64,000 nucleotides of DNA from Pseudomonas sp. RC10 (GCF_038397775.1 NZ_CP151650.1:1-64000); one strand, 5' to 3'; shown: positions 18,938-31,980, counted from the stretch's first letter. Made by a program: numbers and translations. Notes: generated by a model from the letters alone, not told the origin.

Positions 18938-20431
18938 TTACAACTTAATCCACGTCGCCTTCAACTCAGTGTACTTGTCGAACGCATGCAGCGATTTGTC
19001 GCGGCCATTGCCGGATTGCTTGAAGCCGCCAAATGGAGCGGTCATGTCGCCGCCGTCGTACTGGTTCACCCACACGCTTCCTGCACGTAACGCGCGGGCG
19101 GTCAGGTGGGCCTTGGACAGATCGGAGGTCCACACCGCCGCCGCCAGGCCGTACGGCGTGTCGTTGGCGATCTGCACCGCTTCTTCTGCGGTGTCGAACG
19201 TCAGCACCGACAGGACTGGGCCAAAAATTTCTTCCTGAGCGATCTTCATGGCATTGGTCACGCCGTCGAAAATCGTTGGCTCGACATACGTGCCGCCCGT
19301 CTCTTGCAGAATGCGCTTGCCACCCGCGACCAGCTTGGCGCCATCGGTATGGCCCGCCTCGATATACGACAGCACGGTGTTCATCTGCTGCGTGTCCACC
19401 AGCGCGCCGACGTTGGTGGCCGGGTCCAGCGGATTGCCCGGCTTCCAGACCTTGAGGGCCTCGATCACCATCGGCAAGAATTTATCCTTGATCGAACGCT
19501 CCACCAGCAGACGCGAACCTGCGGTGCACACTTCGCCCTGGTTGAAGGCAATGGCGCTGGCAGCCGACTCGGCAGCAGCCTTGAGGTCCGGCGCGTCGGC
19601 GAACACGATGTTCGGGCTTTTGCCACCGGCTTCCAGCCACACGCGCTTCATGTTCGACTCGCCCGAGTACACCAGCAGTTGCTTGGCAATCTTGGTCGAG
19701 CCGGTGAACACGACAGTGTCGACGTCCATGTGCAGCGCTAGCGCCTTGCCGACGGTGTGACCGTAGCCAGGCAGCACGTTGAGTACACCTGCCGGAATAC
19801 CAGCTTCGATGGCCAGTTTTGCAACGCGGATGGCGGTCAGCGGGGATTTTTCGGAAGGCTTGAGCACCACCGAGTTACCGCTCGACAGCGCAGGGCCGAG
19901 TTTCCAGCACGCCATCATCAGCGGGAAGTTCCACGGCACGATGGCCGCAACGACGCCAATAGGCTCACGGGTGACCAGACCCAATTGATCGTGGGGAGTG
20001 GCTGCGACTTCGTCGTACAGTTTGTCGATGGCCTCGCCGCTCCAGCTCAACGCGCGTGCGGAGCCCGGAATGTCGATGCCATAGGAGTCGCTGATCGGCT
20101 TGCCCATGTCGAGGGTTTCAAGCAGCGCCAGCTCTTCTTTATTTTCATCGAGCAATGCGGCGAAGCGAATCATCGCAGCCTTGCGCTTGGTCGGGGCCAG
20201 ACGTGACCAGACACCGGACTCGAATGTGGCGCGGGCGCTTTCTACTGCACGCTGGGCATCGGCGACGTCACTGCTGGCCACTTTTGCGAGGAAACGACCG
20301 TCGACCGGGCTGATGCAGTCGAAGGTGGCGCCGGACGCGGCGTCAGTGTATTCACCATTGATGAAGGCACGGCCTTCGATTTTTAACGCCTGGGCGCGTT
20401 TTTCCCAGTCAGCGTGAGTCAGGGTGGTCAT
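18938..20431 (-). CDS. Aldehyde dehydrogenase, KauB/PuuC type
   Basis: NAD(P)-dependent aldehyde dehydrogenase of 497 residues, probably acting on gamma-glutamyl-aminobutyraldehyde or other aminoaldehydes from polyamine breakdown. Family features are the Rossmann segment VVFTGSTKIAKQL, the general base in WLEAGGKSPNIVF, the catalytic cysteine in FNQGEVCTAGSR, and EEIFGPVLSVLTFD. A strong GGAGGAGG precedes the ATG at 20431. The gene at this place in P. aeruginosa is kauB/pauC, in line with the PauB-like oxidase and PauR-like regulator in this window. Substrate range is inferred. Confidence 0.9.
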   Translation of the reverse strand: MTTLTHADWEKRAQALKIEGRAFINGEYTDAASGATFDCISPVDGRFLAKVASSDVADAQRAVESARATFESGVWSRLAPTKRKAAMIRFAALLDENKEELALLETLDMGKPISDSYGIDIPGSARALSWSGEAIDKLYDEVAATPHDQLGLVTREPIGVVAAIVPWNFPLMMACWKLGPALSSGNSVVLKPSEKSPLTAIRVAKLAIEAGIPAGVLNVLPGYGHTVGKALALHMDVDTVVFTGSTKIAKQLLVYSGESNMKRVWLEAGGKSPNIVFADAPDLKAAAESAASAIAFNQGEVCTAGSRLLVERSIKDKFLPMVIEALKVWKPGNPLDPATNVGALVDTQQMNTVLSYIEAGHTDGAKLVAGGKRILQETGGTYVEPTIFDGVTNAMKIAQEEIFGPVLSVLTFDTAEEAVQIANDTPYGLAAAVWTSDLSKAHLTARALRAGSVWVNQYDGGDMTAPFGGFKQSGNGRDKSLHAFDKYTELKATWIKL

Positions 20432-20558
20432 GAAACGTCCTCCTCCAATGAATGTGCGCGCCCTCGCGCTCGTGGTCCGTGCTTCAGAGGCGTCGCTTGA
20501 TGAGCTGCCGGATCGGCCAAAGGCATCCGTCCACCCTAAACCAGCGCCAGGGGAATTT

Positions 20559-20595
20559 CCAATATATTGGACAAAAAGACCTAAAACGACGTTTT
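20559..20595. promoter_or_regulatory. Two palindromes in the aldehyde dehydrogenase/cupin divergent region
   Basis: CCAATATATTGG (20559-20570) is a perfect 12-base palindrome and AAAACGACGTTTT (20583-20595) a 6-1-6 palindrome, in the AT-rich centre of a 276 bp divergent gap. They look like operator sites. The cognate regulator is not shown by the sequence; the PauR-like protein is one candidate. Confidence 0.45.
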
Positions 20596-20707
20596 ATCGT
20601 GCATTTTATTCAACAGACCAGTTCAATAGTGACCAAACGAGCGCGGCACTATCGCCGACAGTACCTATCCAATCACCCTCTTCCACCGCTGTTTCAGGAG
20701 CCAGGAC

Positions 20708-21070
20708 ATGAGCATCGAGAGCATCGTCGACTTCAGCGAAGCCAACACCCACGCCGAGCGTTTCAAGCCCGCCGCAGAAAAGATCCTCAAGGGCGACCCG
20801 GAGCAGACTGTGTACAACCACTACGACAGCCCGTGCGGGCAAATGAACGCCGGGGTGTGGGAAGGTGAAATCGGGCAATGGACGGTGAACTACACCGAAC
20901 ACGAATACTGCGAAATCGTGCAGGGCGTGTCGGTGTTGCGCGATGAGGAAGGCAACGCCAAGACGCTGCGCGCAGGGGATCGCTTTGTGATCCCGGCGGG
21001 GTTCAAAGGCACATGGGAAGTGCTGGAGCCGTGCCGCAAAATTTATGTGGTGTTCGAACAGAAGGCTTGA
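20708..21070 (+). CDS. Cupin domain-containing protein (DUF861 type)
   Basis: Small single-domain cupin of 120 residues. Core features are YTEHEYCEIVQGVSVL and a second strand set with RAGDRFVIPAGFKGTWEVLEPCRK, typical of the (S)-ureidoglycine aminohydrolase-like DUF861 group found beside polyamine and amino-acid genes in Pseudomonas. AGGAGCCAGGAC precedes the ATG. It is divergent from the aldehyde dehydrogenase. The reaction is unknown. Confidence 0.85.
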   Translation: MSIESIVDFSEANTHAERFKPAAEKILKGDPEQTVYNHYDSPCGQMNAGVWEGEIGQWTVNYTEHEYCEIVQGVSVLRDEEGNAKTLRAGDRFVIPAGFKGTWEVLEPCRKIYVVFEQKA

Positions 21071-21114
21071 AGCCCCACCACCTTGTAGGAGGCAAGATTC
21101 CAGATCGCGCCCAC

Positions 21115-21143
21115 AAAAAAGCCCGCATCGCTGCGGGCTTTTT
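21115..21143. terminator. Bidirectional intrinsic terminator
   Basis: GCCCGCA and TGCGGGC form a stem around TCGC, flanked by six A on the left and five T on the right, so it can end transcription of the cupin gene on the plus strand and of rpmG on the minus strand. Confidence 0.88.
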
Positions 21144-21162
21144 CGTAAGAGGCGAAAATCAA

Positions 21163-21318
21163 TTACTTGATCTTGGCTTCTTTGTAGATCACGTGCTTAC
21201 GAGCAACCGGATCGAATTTTTTAATTTCGATTTTGTCCGGGGTAGTGCGCTTGTTCTTGTCGGTGGTGTAGAAGTGGCCGGTGTTAGCGGTCGACACCAA
21301 ACGGATCAATTCACGCAT
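21163..21318 (-). CDS. rpmG: 50S ribosomal protein L33
   Basis: Large ribosomal subunit protein of 51 residues: starts [19 protein letters not shown] and ends [10 protein letters not shown]. It has no CxxC pairs, so it is the zinc-independent form. A good ribosome binding site (GGGAGAAAATC) precedes the ATG at 21318, eleven bases past the rpmB stop. The rpmB-rpmG pair is the standard bacterial operon. Confidence 0.97.
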   Translation of the reverse strand: MRELIRLVSTANTGHFYTTDKNKRTTPDKIEIKKFDPVARKHVIYKEAKIK

Positions 21319-21329
21319 GATTTTCTCCC

Positions 21330-21566
21330 TTAAACCTTAGCGCCATCACGGCGAATTTCGGCCAGAACGACATCAATGCCGCGCTTGTCGATGATACGCA
21401 TGCCTTTAGCAGATACGCGCAGACGTACAAAGCGTTTCTCGCTCTCAACCCAGAAGCGGTGATGCTGCAGGTTTGGCAGGAAACGACGACGGGTTTTGTT
21501 GTTTGCGTGGGAAATGTTATTCCCGGTTACCGGACCCTTACCGGTAACTTGACATACTCTCGACAT
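21330..21566 (-). CDS. rpmB: 50S ribosomal protein L28
   Basis: Large-subunit protein of 78 residues. It starts [20 protein letters not shown] and contains the conserved [12 protein letters not shown] and [14 protein letters not shown] segments. It is first in the rpmB-rpmG operon, with a 361 bp leader/promoter region upstream. Length is normal for the gammaproteobacterial form. Confidence 0.97.
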   Translation of the reverse strand: MSRVCQVTGKGPVTGNNISHANNKTRRRFLPNLQHHRFWVESEKRFVRLRVSAKGMRIIDKRGIDVVLAEIRRDGAKV

Positions 21567-21927
21567 GCCTCAGCCCTCTAAAACCACATGCCCAACCCGG
21601 CATGGGTTGGCCGCTTAATCTCTCAGTCATGGCGCTAGGCGCCGCGTTTCTTCAGGGGTCTTACCGGCCACACCTACGAAGAAGGAAGCGGGCCCCTAGA
21701 AAAGAGCGCTGCTTTATACCAGAAAGCCTTTCACGCAACAACACAAACGACGCATGACCTGCAAGAAACGCCCGAATTTCCGGCTGACAAGGCCAGCGGC
21801 AAAGGGCGGGAGGCGAAATATACCACTCGTCGCGCCAGATAGATTGTCCTCTGTCTATCCGTGGTCTAGGGTAACTCCCTCTCCAGACTGCGCCGGCAGA
21901 TGGGCTATCTCTGAAAGGAAAATCGCC
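21567..21927. other. Intergenic region between rpmB and the peptide-binding protein gene
   Basis: 361 bases without a convincing gene. Close to rpmB lies a 7-base hairpin, CCAACCC/GGGTTGG (21592-21610), which would be in the rpmB leader. Promoters for both divergent genes should lie here, but I see no clear sigma-70 boxes. In-frame codons upstream of 21928 are open but lack a ribosome binding site. Confidence 0.5.
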
Positions 21928-23517
21928 ATGCGCCTAGCTGTTTTACCCTTTTTGCTTGCGTCCCTGGGCGCGCCTTTGATGGCACAGGCCGCCACCAGCC
22001 TGAGCGTGTGCACCGAAGCCAGCCCGGAAGGGTTCGACGTGGTGCAGTATAACTCGCTCACCACGACCAACGCCTCGGCCGACGTGCTGATGAATCGTCT
22101 GGTGGACTACGACGCCCAGACAGGCAAGCTGGTGCCCAGCCTGGCAGAGAGCTGGAGTGTCTGGCCGGACGGCCTGACCTACGACTTCAAACTGCGCTCG
22201 GGCGTGAAATTCCATCACACTGAGTACTTCACGCCGACCCGCGGCTTCAACGCTGATGACGTGGTGTTCAGCTTCCAGCGCATGCTTGACCCGGCCAATC
22301 CGTGGAACAAGGTCGCGGTGCAGGGCTTTCCTCACGCCCAGTCGATGCAATGGCCCTCTCTGATCAAGAAGATCGAAGCGCCTGACGCCAACACCGTACG
22401 CATTACCCTGGACCACCCTGACGCCACCTTCCTTGCCACCTTGAGCATGGGTTTCGCTTCTATTTATTCCGCGGAATACACCGCACAACTGATGAAAGCT
22501 GGCACACCCGAGAAGCTCAACAGCGAGCCAATCGGCACCGGACCGTTCGTTTTCAAACGCTTCCAGAAGGACTCGGTGGTGCGTTACACCGCCAACCCTG
22601 ACTACTTCGCAGGCAAACCGGCGGTCGATACGCTGCTGTACGCGATCACGCCGGACGCCAATGTGCGCCTGCAGCGGATCAAGCAGAACGAATGCCAGAT
22701 CGCCCTCTCGCCCAAGCCTCTGGATGTCACCGAAGCGGCCAAGGATTCGAACCTGCAGGTCGAAAAAACGGACGCGTTCATGACCGCTTTCCTGGCGATC
22801 AACAGCCAACATCCTCCGCTGGACAAGCCGGAAGTGCGTCAGGCAATCAACCTCGCGTTCGATAAGGATACGTACCTCAAGGCGGTGTTCGAAGGCTCGG
22901 CGCGGGCCGCCAATGGCGTGTATCCGCCTAACACATGGGGGTATGCCAGCGATTTGCCGGGGTACAAGCATAATGTCGCCAAGGCGAAGGAGTTGCTGGC
23001 GAAGGCGGGTCTCAAAGACGGCTTCAAGACCACGATCTGGACGCGTCCGTCCGGCAGTCTGCTCAACCCGAACCCCAGTGCAGGTGCGCAGTTGCTGCAA
23101 AATGACCTCGCGGCTGTCGGTATCAAGGCCGAGATCAAGGTCATCGAATGGGGCGAGCTGATTCGTCGCGCCAAGACCGGCGAGCACGATCTGCTGTTCA
23201 TGGGTTGGGCGGGCGACAATGGCGACCCGGATAACTTCCTGACGCCGCAGTTCTCGTGCGCGGCGGTGAAATCCGGCACCAACTTCGCGCGCTATTGCGA
23301 TGAGGGTCTGGACAAGCTGATCAGCCAGGGCAAGGCCGTGACCGATCAGGGGCAACGCAGCAAGCTCTACCATCAGGTGCAGGAGCAGATTCAGAAACAA
23401 GCGCTGTGGCTGCCGCTGGCTCACCCAACCGCCTTCGCCCTGGCTCGTAATAACGTGCTGGGGTATGACGTCAGCCCGTTTGGGCGGCAGGACTTCTCCA
23501 AGGTAACGGTGAAGTAA
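21928..23517 (+). CDS. Dipeptide/oligopeptide ABC transporter substrate-binding protein (DppA family)
   Basis: Periplasmic solute-binding protein of 529 residues, family 5. The signal peptide (MRLAVLPFLLASLGAPLMAQA) is followed by SLSVCTEASPEGFDVVQYN and the family motif ADVLMNRLVDYD. Conserved regions such as LTYDFKLRSGVKFHHTEYF, GTGPFVFKRFQ and NPSAGAQLLQNDLAAVGIKA are typical of DppA-like proteins. The ATG at 21928 follows GAAAGGAAAAT and begins the signal peptide directly. No permease or ATPase genes are adjacent, so it probably uses a transporter encoded elsewhere. Confidence 0.92.
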   Translation: MRLAVLPFLLASLGAPLMAQAATSLSVCTEASPEGFDVVQYNSLTTTNASADVLMNRLVDYDAQTGKLVPSLAESWSVWPDGLTYDFKLRSGVKFHHTEYFTPTRGFNADDVVFSFQRMLDPANPWNKVAVQGFPHAQSMQWPSLIKKIEAPDANTVRITLDHPDATFLATLSMGFASIYSAEYTAQLMKAGTPEKLNSEPIGTGPFVFKRFQKDSVVRYTANPDYFAGKPAVDTLLYAITPDANVRLQRIKQNECQIALSPKPLDVTEAAKDSNLQVEKTDAFMTAFLAINSQHPPLDKPEVRQAINLAFDKDTYLKAVFEGSARAANGVYPPNTWGYASDLPGYKHNVAKAKELLAKAGLKDGFKTTIWTRPSGSLLNPNPSAGAQLLQNDLAAVGIKAEIKVIEWGELIRRAKTGEHDLLFMGWAGDNGDPDNFLTPQFSCAAVKSGTNFARYCDEGLDKLISQGKAVTDQGQRSKLYHQVQEQIQKQALWLPLAHPTAFALARNNVLGYDVSPFGRQDFSKVTVK

Positions 23518-23550
23518 CGCGCGGCATAATCAAACAGGAAGGCAAACCGT

Positions 23551-23640
23551 AGTAGGAGTGAGCTTGCTCGCGAGACGTCTTTTCAGACCTCCATATCTTC
23601 GTCGTCTGAGATACCCATCGCGAGCAAGCTCACTCCTACA
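23551..23640. repeat. REPIN-like inverted repeat pair, family A
   Basis: Arms GTAGGAGTGAGCTTGCTCGC and GCGAGCAAGCTCACTCCTAC flank about 40 bp, between converging 3' ends of the peptide-binding protein gene and radC. Confidence 0.93.
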
Positions 23641-23665
23641 GAGGGACCCGGACAGAACCTCTCTC

Positions 23666-24340
23666 TTACATCAACCCCAATTCCACCAATGACATCGGGT
23701 CTCCATCCCCGACGATCAGGTGATCGACGACCACCACATCGATCATCGCCAAGGCATTTTTCAGCAGCTCCGTCAGTTCAACATCCTCTTCACTCGGCTC
23801 GCACACGCCGGACGGGTGGTTGTGGCAGAGGATGACCGCCGCCGAATTATGCGCCAGCGCCCGTTTGACCACCTGTCGCGGGTGAACATGCGCGACATTG
23901 ATCGACCCCTGAAACAGCGCTTCGAACGCCTGAACCCGGTTTTTGCTGTCCAGAAACAAGCAACCGAACACTTCATGAGGCTCGTCTCTCAGCAACGCTT
24001 TGAGATAGGTGCGAACTTGTCCAGGGCTTTTCAGCGCAGACCCACGCTTGAGATTCTCGCCCATATGCCGCTTGGCCATTTCCATGACCGCTTGCAACTG
24101 AGCGTATTTGGCGGGCCCTAGCCCCAATTCGGCGCTGAACGCGGGCAGGTTGGCCTCCAGCAACGCACGCAGGCTGCCGAACTGCGTCAGTAGGTGACGC
24201 GCAAGGTCCACAGCGCTCTTCCCTGATACGCCGGTGCGCAGAAAAATAGCGAGCAATTCGGCGTCGGAAAGACTTGATGCCCCCCGCTCCAACAGCTTCT
24301 CCCGAGGCCGCTCCGCTGCAGGCCAATCACGAATACTCAT
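23666..24340 (-). CDS. radC: RadC family protein
   Basis: JAMM/MPN-domain protein of 224 residues, traditionally called DNA repair protein RadC although its activity is unsettled. An N-terminal helix-hairpin-helix region (about 20-90) precedes the JAMM metal motif HNHPSG at 173-178 with S183 and D186. The ATG at 24340 begins [17 protein letters not shown], the family start, and follows GGGAGGTGCT. It is divergent from coaBC, as in many proteobacteria. Confidence 0.95.
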   Translation of the reverse strand: MSIRDWPAAERPREKLLERGASSLSDAELLAIFLRTGVSGKSAVDLARHLLTQFGSLRALLEANLPAFSAELGLGPAKYAQLQAVMEMAKRHMGENLKRGSALKSPGQVRTYLKALLRDEPHEVFGCLFLDSKNRVQAFEALFQGSINVAHVHPRQVVKRALAHNSAAVILCHNHPSGVCEPSEEDVELTELLKNALAMIDVVVVDHLIVGDGDPMSLVELGLM

Positions 24341-24472
24341 AGCACCTCCCTGACTGTGGGCGCCGCTGTTCCCGTGCGGTCGCTGTGCTATCTTAGCCAT
24401 CTTTTTTACGCGTCGACCCGGCCTCGGAAGGCCACATGATTGCCGCGTGTAACTCGACTGAAAGGCAGGCCT

Positions 24473-25681
24473 ATGCAGCGGCTGTATCGGAAACGCATCG
24501 TTCTCGGCGTAGGCGGTGGCATCGCGGCCTACAAAAGCGCAGAGCTGGTCCGTCGGCTGAAAGACCACGGGGCCGAAGTGCGGGTCGTCATGACCAAAGG
24601 CGGCGCCGAGTTCATCACCCCGCTCACCATGCAGGCCCTGTCGGGTCATCCCGTCCATCTCGACTTGCTCGACCCTGCCGCCGAAGCGGCCATGGGGCAC
24701 ATCGATCTGGCGAAATGGGCCGACATGGTGCTGATCGCCCCCGCCACCGCCGACCTGATCGCGCGCTTGGCCCAAGGCATCGCCAATGACCTGCTGACCA
24801 CCGTGGTGCTCGCCACCGACGCCATCGTCGCCGTCGCACCGGCCATGAATCAGGCCATGTGGCGCGACCCTTCCGTCCAGGCCAACCTGCAAACCCTCGA
24901 AAGCCGCGACTTCCGTACCTTCGGTCCTGCCAGTGGCAGCCAGGCCTGTGGCGACGTGGGTTATGGCCGGATGCTCGAACCCAACGATCTGGCGCAATCC
25001 GCTGCCGATTGCTTCCAGCGCCTGAGCCTGACCGGTAAACACGTGTTGATCACAGCCGGGCCGACTCAGGAAAACATCGACCCGGTGCGTTACATCACCA
25101 ACCACAGCTCGGGAAAAATGGGCTTCGCGCTGGCGGAAGCTGCCGCCGAAGCGGGCGCTCGCGTCACGCTGATCACGGGCCCGGTCAACCTGCAGACCCC
25201 TGACCGGGTGTCGCGTATCGACGTCGTGAGCGCACGCGACATGCTGGCTGCGTGCGAGGCCGCAATGCCGTGCGATCTGTTCATCGCGTCTGCCGCTGTC
25301 GCGGATTACCGCCCGGAGGTCGTCGCGCCACAGAAATTGAAGAAAGACCCTACGACCGGTGATGGCCTTTTGCTGCAAATGGTCCGCAACCCGGATATTC
25401 TCGCCACCATCGCCCAGCGTCCGGATCGTCCATTCAGTGTCGGTTTCGCCGCCGAAACCGAACATCTGCTCGACTATGCTGCACGCAAGCTCAAGGACAA
25501 GAACCTCGACTTGATCATCGCCAACGACGTTGCCAATCCCAGCATTGGCTTCAACAGCGAAGAAAACGCGTGCAGCGTAATCGACCGAGCGCTGCAAGCA
25601 ACGCTCTTCACCCAGACCAGCAAGGCCAAGATCGCCCGCCAGTTGGTCACTTTTATCGCCGAACGTTTGAACCAGGTTTAA
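24473..25681 (+). CDS. coaBC: Bifunctional phosphopantothenoylcysteine decarboxylase/synthase
   Basis: Catalyses two steps of coenzyme A synthesis: coupling of 4'-phosphopantothenate to cysteine (CoaB) and decarboxylation (CoaC). The 402-residue protein has the N-terminal FMN-binding CoaC half ([19 protein letters not shown], the PAMNQAMW segment, and [10 protein letters not shown] covering the active-site cysteine) and the C-terminal CoaB half ([29 protein letters not shown]). The ATG at 24473 follows AAAGGCAGG; an upstream in-frame TTG at 24440 is less likely. dut follows after six bases. Confidence 0.96.
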   Translation: MQRLYRKRIVLGVGGGIAAYKSAELVRRLKDHGAEVRVVMTKGGAEFITPLTMQALSGHPVHLDLLDPAAEAAMGHIDLAKWADMVLIAPATADLIARLAQGIANDLLTTVVLATDAIVAVAPAMNQAMWRDPSVQANLQTLESRDFRTFGPASGSQACGDVGYGRMLEPNDLAQSAADCFQRLSLTGKHVLITAGPTQENIDPVRYITNHSSGKMGFALAEAAAEAGARVTLITGPVNLQTPDRVSRIDVVSARDMLAACEAAMPCDLFIASAAVADYRPEVVAPQKLKKDPTTGDGLLLQMVRNPDILATIAQRPDRPFSVGFAAETEHLLDYAARKLKDKNLDLIIANDVANPSIGFNSEENACSVIDRALQATLFTQTSKAKIARQLVTFIAERLNQV

Positions 25682-25687
25682 TCACGT

Positions 25688-26143
25688 ATGCATGCTCTAC
25701 AAGCCAAAATCCTCGACCCACGCATTGGCGGCGAATTCCCGCTTCCGGCCTACGCCACCACCGGTTCCGCCGGTCTGGACCTGCGCGCCATGCTCAAAGA
25801 GGAAACGGTACTGGAACCCGGTCAGACCCTGTTGATTCCTACCGGCCTGTCGATATACATCGCAGACCCTGCCCTTGCCGCGCTGATTCTGCCGCGCTCG
25901 GGCCTGGGCCATAAGCACGGGATTGTGCTGGGCAACCTTGTCGGCCTGATCGACTCCGATTATCAGGGCGAGTTGATGGTGTCCTGCTGGAACCGTGGCC
26001 AGACCGCTTTCAAGATTTCTGTGGGTGAGCGCATCGCCCAACTGGTGCTGGTGCCGGTCGTGCAGGCGCACTTCGAAATCGTTCAGGAGTTTGACGAAAG
26101 TCAGCGCGGCGCAGGCGGTTTCGGCCATTCGGGCAGCCACTGA
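25688..26143 (+). CDS. dut: dUTP diphosphatase
   Basis: Trimeric dUTPase of 151 residues hydrolysing dUTP to dUMP. All five family motifs are visible: [41 protein letters not shown] and [10 protein letters not shown] at the C-terminal arm. It follows coaBC closely and is followed by algC, a conserved Pseudomonas order (coaBC-dut-algC-argB). Confidence 0.97.
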   Translation: MHALQAKILDPRIGGEFPLPAYATTGSAGLDLRAMLKEETVLEPGQTLLIPTGLSIYIADPALAALILPRSGLGHKHGIVLGNLVGLIDSDYQGELMVSCWNRGQTAFKISVGERIAQLVLVPVVQAHFEIVQEFDESQRGAGGFGHSGSH

Positions 26144-26241
26144 ACCGCGTAAAACCTCTTGGCACGGATGTCGCTAAACGCTTGAGTCGCCCCACGACCT
26201 ACGTAAACAACCTCAGGCAGTCAGAGCAGGGAGAGTCCAGT

Positions 26242-29773
<3,532 letters not shown>

Positions 29774-29792
29774 TTCCGCCAATGCAATGAAC

Positions 29793-29826
29793 AAGGCCCC
29801 ACCGGCGCAAACCGATGGGGCCTTTT
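29793..29826 (+). terminator. Intrinsic terminator of argB
   Basis: AAGGCCCCA pairs with TGGGGCCTT, followed by TT, 20 bases past the argB stop codon. Confidence 0.85.
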
Positions 29827-29839
29827 CAGTGGGCGGAGC

Positions 29840-30454
29840 TTATTGTGAAAGCAACTGCTGCAACCGAGCGCGATCCTGCGCGAAACCCTTGTCGGCCTGC
29901 TGCTTGGCGCTCTGATAACGCTGAATCTCATCGTTGAGATGCTGTTGCTGATCGGTGGTGTCGTTCATCTGATCGATCAGGCTTTGAGACACCACGCGGC
30001 CAGCACGCTCCTGATCCGCTGCCTGACTCTGGAGCGACGCCTGTTGGCTTGCCAGCCCTTGAATATTGCTGCGGGCTACGGAGATGAGCGAATCCAGCTC
30101 GGCGAGCTTGCGCGCGCGGGCCCGATCAATATCGGTCACGCTGCTGTAGAGACGCGTCAACTGGGCATCCGCATCGGCTTGAGCCTTGGCGGCTTGCGCG
30201 GCAGCCTGGGCTTCTCGTGCCTGGTCGCCGGTGAGCGCGGGCGGAATGACTTGAATCACGCGACCGCGCATATTCAAGACTTCATAGCCCTTGCCCGCAT
30301 ATTCTGCGGGCACGCCTTGACGGTCGAGCACGGTCACACCGCGACTGTCGATGTACCGATAGAACACCATGCCGGAGGTGTCGTCGGCGTGAACGCTCGC
30401 GATACACCCCACTCCCAGCGACAAACAAAGTCCTACCGTGCCCAGCTTGAGCAT
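29840..30454 (-). CDS. DUF4124 domain-containing exported protein
   Basis: Protein of 204 residues with a signal peptide (MLKLGTVGLCLSLGVGCIASVHA), then a DUF4124 domain (VFYRYIDSRGVTVLDRQGVP) and a long helical, coiled-coil-like C-terminus (AQAAAQAAKAQADADAQL, QASLQSQAADQERAG). The ATG at 30454 follows AGGGGATC. Predicted periplasmic; function unknown. It lies downstream of pyrE by 22 bases and may share its transcript. A second DUF4124-like segment occurs in the M23 peptidase at about 56 kb. Confidence 0.8.
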   Translation of the reverse strand: MLKLGTVGLCLSLGVGCIASVHADDTSGMVFYRYIDSRGVTVLDRQGVPAEYAGKGYEVLNMRGRVIQVIPPALTGDQAREAQAAAQAAKAQADADAQLTRLYSSVTDIDRARARKLAELDSLISVARSNIQGLASQQASLQSQAADQERAGRVVSQSLIDQMNDTTDQQQHLNDEIQRYQSAKQQADKGFAQDRARLQQLLSQ

Positions 30455-30476
30455 AACAACGCGATCCCCTGACCCT

Positions 30477-31118
30477 TCAGATGCCGTACTGCGCCCGATA
30501 CGCTTCCACGGCGGGCAAATGCTGCTTGAGCTGAGGATCGTCTGCCAGGAACTCAAGGACCTGATTCAACGAAACGATGCTCACGACCGGAATGCCGAAA
30601 TCACGCTCGACTTCCTGAATGGCCGAAAGCTCGCCATTCCCACGCTCTTGGCGATTCAATGCAATCAACACGCCAGCGGCGGTCGCGCCCTGAGCCTGAA
30701 TGATCTGCATGACTTCACGAATCGCAGTGCCTGCAGTGATCACGTCGTCGATGATCAAGACGTTGCCGGTCAACGGTGCACCGACCAGCGTGCCGCCCTC
30801 GCCGTGAGCCTTGGCTTCCTTGCGGTTGAAACACCACGGCAGGTCAAGGTTGTGACGATCGGCCAATGCCACGGCCGTCGCAGCCGCCAAAGGAATACCC
30901 TTATACGCAGGCCCGAACAGGACATCGAAGGAAATACCGCTCTCTACAACAGCCGCCGCATAGAACTTACCCAGTTGGGCAAGTGCCGAGCCGCTGTTGA
31001 AAAGACCGGCGTTGAAGAAGTAAGGACTGGTGCGCCCCGACTTCAAAGTGAACTCACCGAAGCGCAAAACCCCGCGATCGATGGCAAAACGAATGAATTC
31101 GCGCTGATACGCCTGCAT
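30477..31118 (-). CDS. pyrE: Orotate phosphoribosyltransferase
   Basis: Fifth step of pyrimidine synthesis: orotate plus PRPP to OMP. The 213-residue protein has the PRPP loop [16 protein letters not shown] and the catalytic flexible loop with [13 protein letters not shown]. The ATG at 31118 gives the family start [16 protein letters not shown]; the upstream in-frame start at 31139 would run into the divergent promoter region. It is divergent from crc, the arrangement known throughout Pseudomonas. Confidence 0.96.
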   Translation of the reverse strand: MQAYQREFIRFAIDRGVLRFGEFTLKSGRTSPYFFNAGLFNSGSALAQLGKFYAAAVVESGISFDVLFGPAYKGIPLAAATAVALADRHNLDLPWCFNRKEAKAHGEGGTLVGAPLTGNVLIIDDVITAGTAIREVMQIIQAQGATAAGVLIALNRQERGNGELSAIQEVERDFGIPVVSIVSLNQVLEFLADDPQLKQHLPAVEAYRAQYGI

Positions 31119-31200
31119 GAAAAAAGCCCCGAATACCACGGATTTAGCTAATTAGGTAGAGCTCGGGTATCATACACGCACGTGATTTTTGGGGCCATTT

Positions 31201-31980
31201 ATGCGGATCATCAGTGTGAACGTTAATGGTATTCAGGCTGCAGTCGAGCGCGGGTTGCTCAGTTGGCTGCAAGCCCAGAATGCCGACGTCATCTGCCTTC
31301 AGGACACCCGTGCCTCCGCCTTTGAAATGGATGATCCAGCCTTCCAACTGGATGGCTACTTCCTGTATGCCCGCGATGCCGAAGTTCCCGCCCAAGGTGG
31401 CGTGGCACTTTACTCGCGACTGCAACCAAAGGCGGTGATCTACGGTCTTGGCTTTGAAACAGCCGATCGTTATGGGCGTTACCTGCAAGCAGATTTCGAT
31501 AAGGTCAGTATCGCAACTTTGCTGCTCCCGTCCGGGATGAACGGCGATGACGACTTGAACCAGAAGTTCAAGCTCATGGACGATTTCGGCAAGTATCTGG
31601 ACAAGCAGCGTCGTAAACGTCGTGAGTACATTTACTGTGGCTCGCTCTACGTTGCGCAGCAGAAACTGGACATCAAGAACTGGCGCGACAGCCAGCAATC
31701 TCCGGGTTTCCTGGCACCGGAGCGTGCGTGGATGGACGAGATCGTTGGCAACATGGGCTATGTCGATGCCTTGCGCGAAGTCAGCCGTGAGAGCGATCAG
31801 TACAGCTGGTGGCCCGATAACGAGCAGGCCGAGATGCTGAATCTGGGATGGCGGTTCGACTACCAACTACTGACCCCGGGCTTGCGCCGTTTCGTACGCA
31901 GCGCACGCCTGCCACGCCAGCCGCGCTTCTCGCAGCACGCACCGCTGATCGTGGACTACGACTGGACGCTGACCATCTGA
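31201..31980 (+). CDS. crc: Catabolite repression control protein Crc
   Basis: Exonuclease III-fold protein of 259 residues that works with Hfq to block translation of catabolic mRNAs when preferred carbon sources are present. The fold is clear (MRIISVNVNGIQAAVERGLL, DVICLQDTR), but catalytic positions of ExoIII are replaced: the GDMN-type motif reads CGSLYVAQQKLD, and the final SDHAP motif reads SQHAPL. This supports loss of nuclease activity, as known for Crc. The ATG at 31201 was preferred to an in-frame codon at 31189. Divergent from pyrE; terminator follows. Confidence 0.95.
   Translation: MRIISVNVNGIQAAVERGLLSWLQAQNADVICLQDTRASAFEMDDPAFQLDGYFLYARDAEVPAQGGVALYSRLQPKAVIYGLGFETADRYGRYLQADFDKVSIATLLLPSGMNGDDDLNQKFKLMDDFGKYLDKQRRKRREYIYCGSLYVAQQKLDIKNWRDSQQSPGFLAPERAWMDEIVGNMGYVDALREVSRESDQYSWWPDNEQAEMLNLGWRFDYQLLTPGLRRFVRSARLPRQPRFSQHAPLIVDYDWTLTI

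Noticed and set aside
24473..25597. Long minus-strand frame opposite coaBC that continues into radC
   Set aside because: It is the shadow of coaBC and joins radC only because no stop intervenes. The radC ATG at 24340 with its ribosome binding site is the real start.
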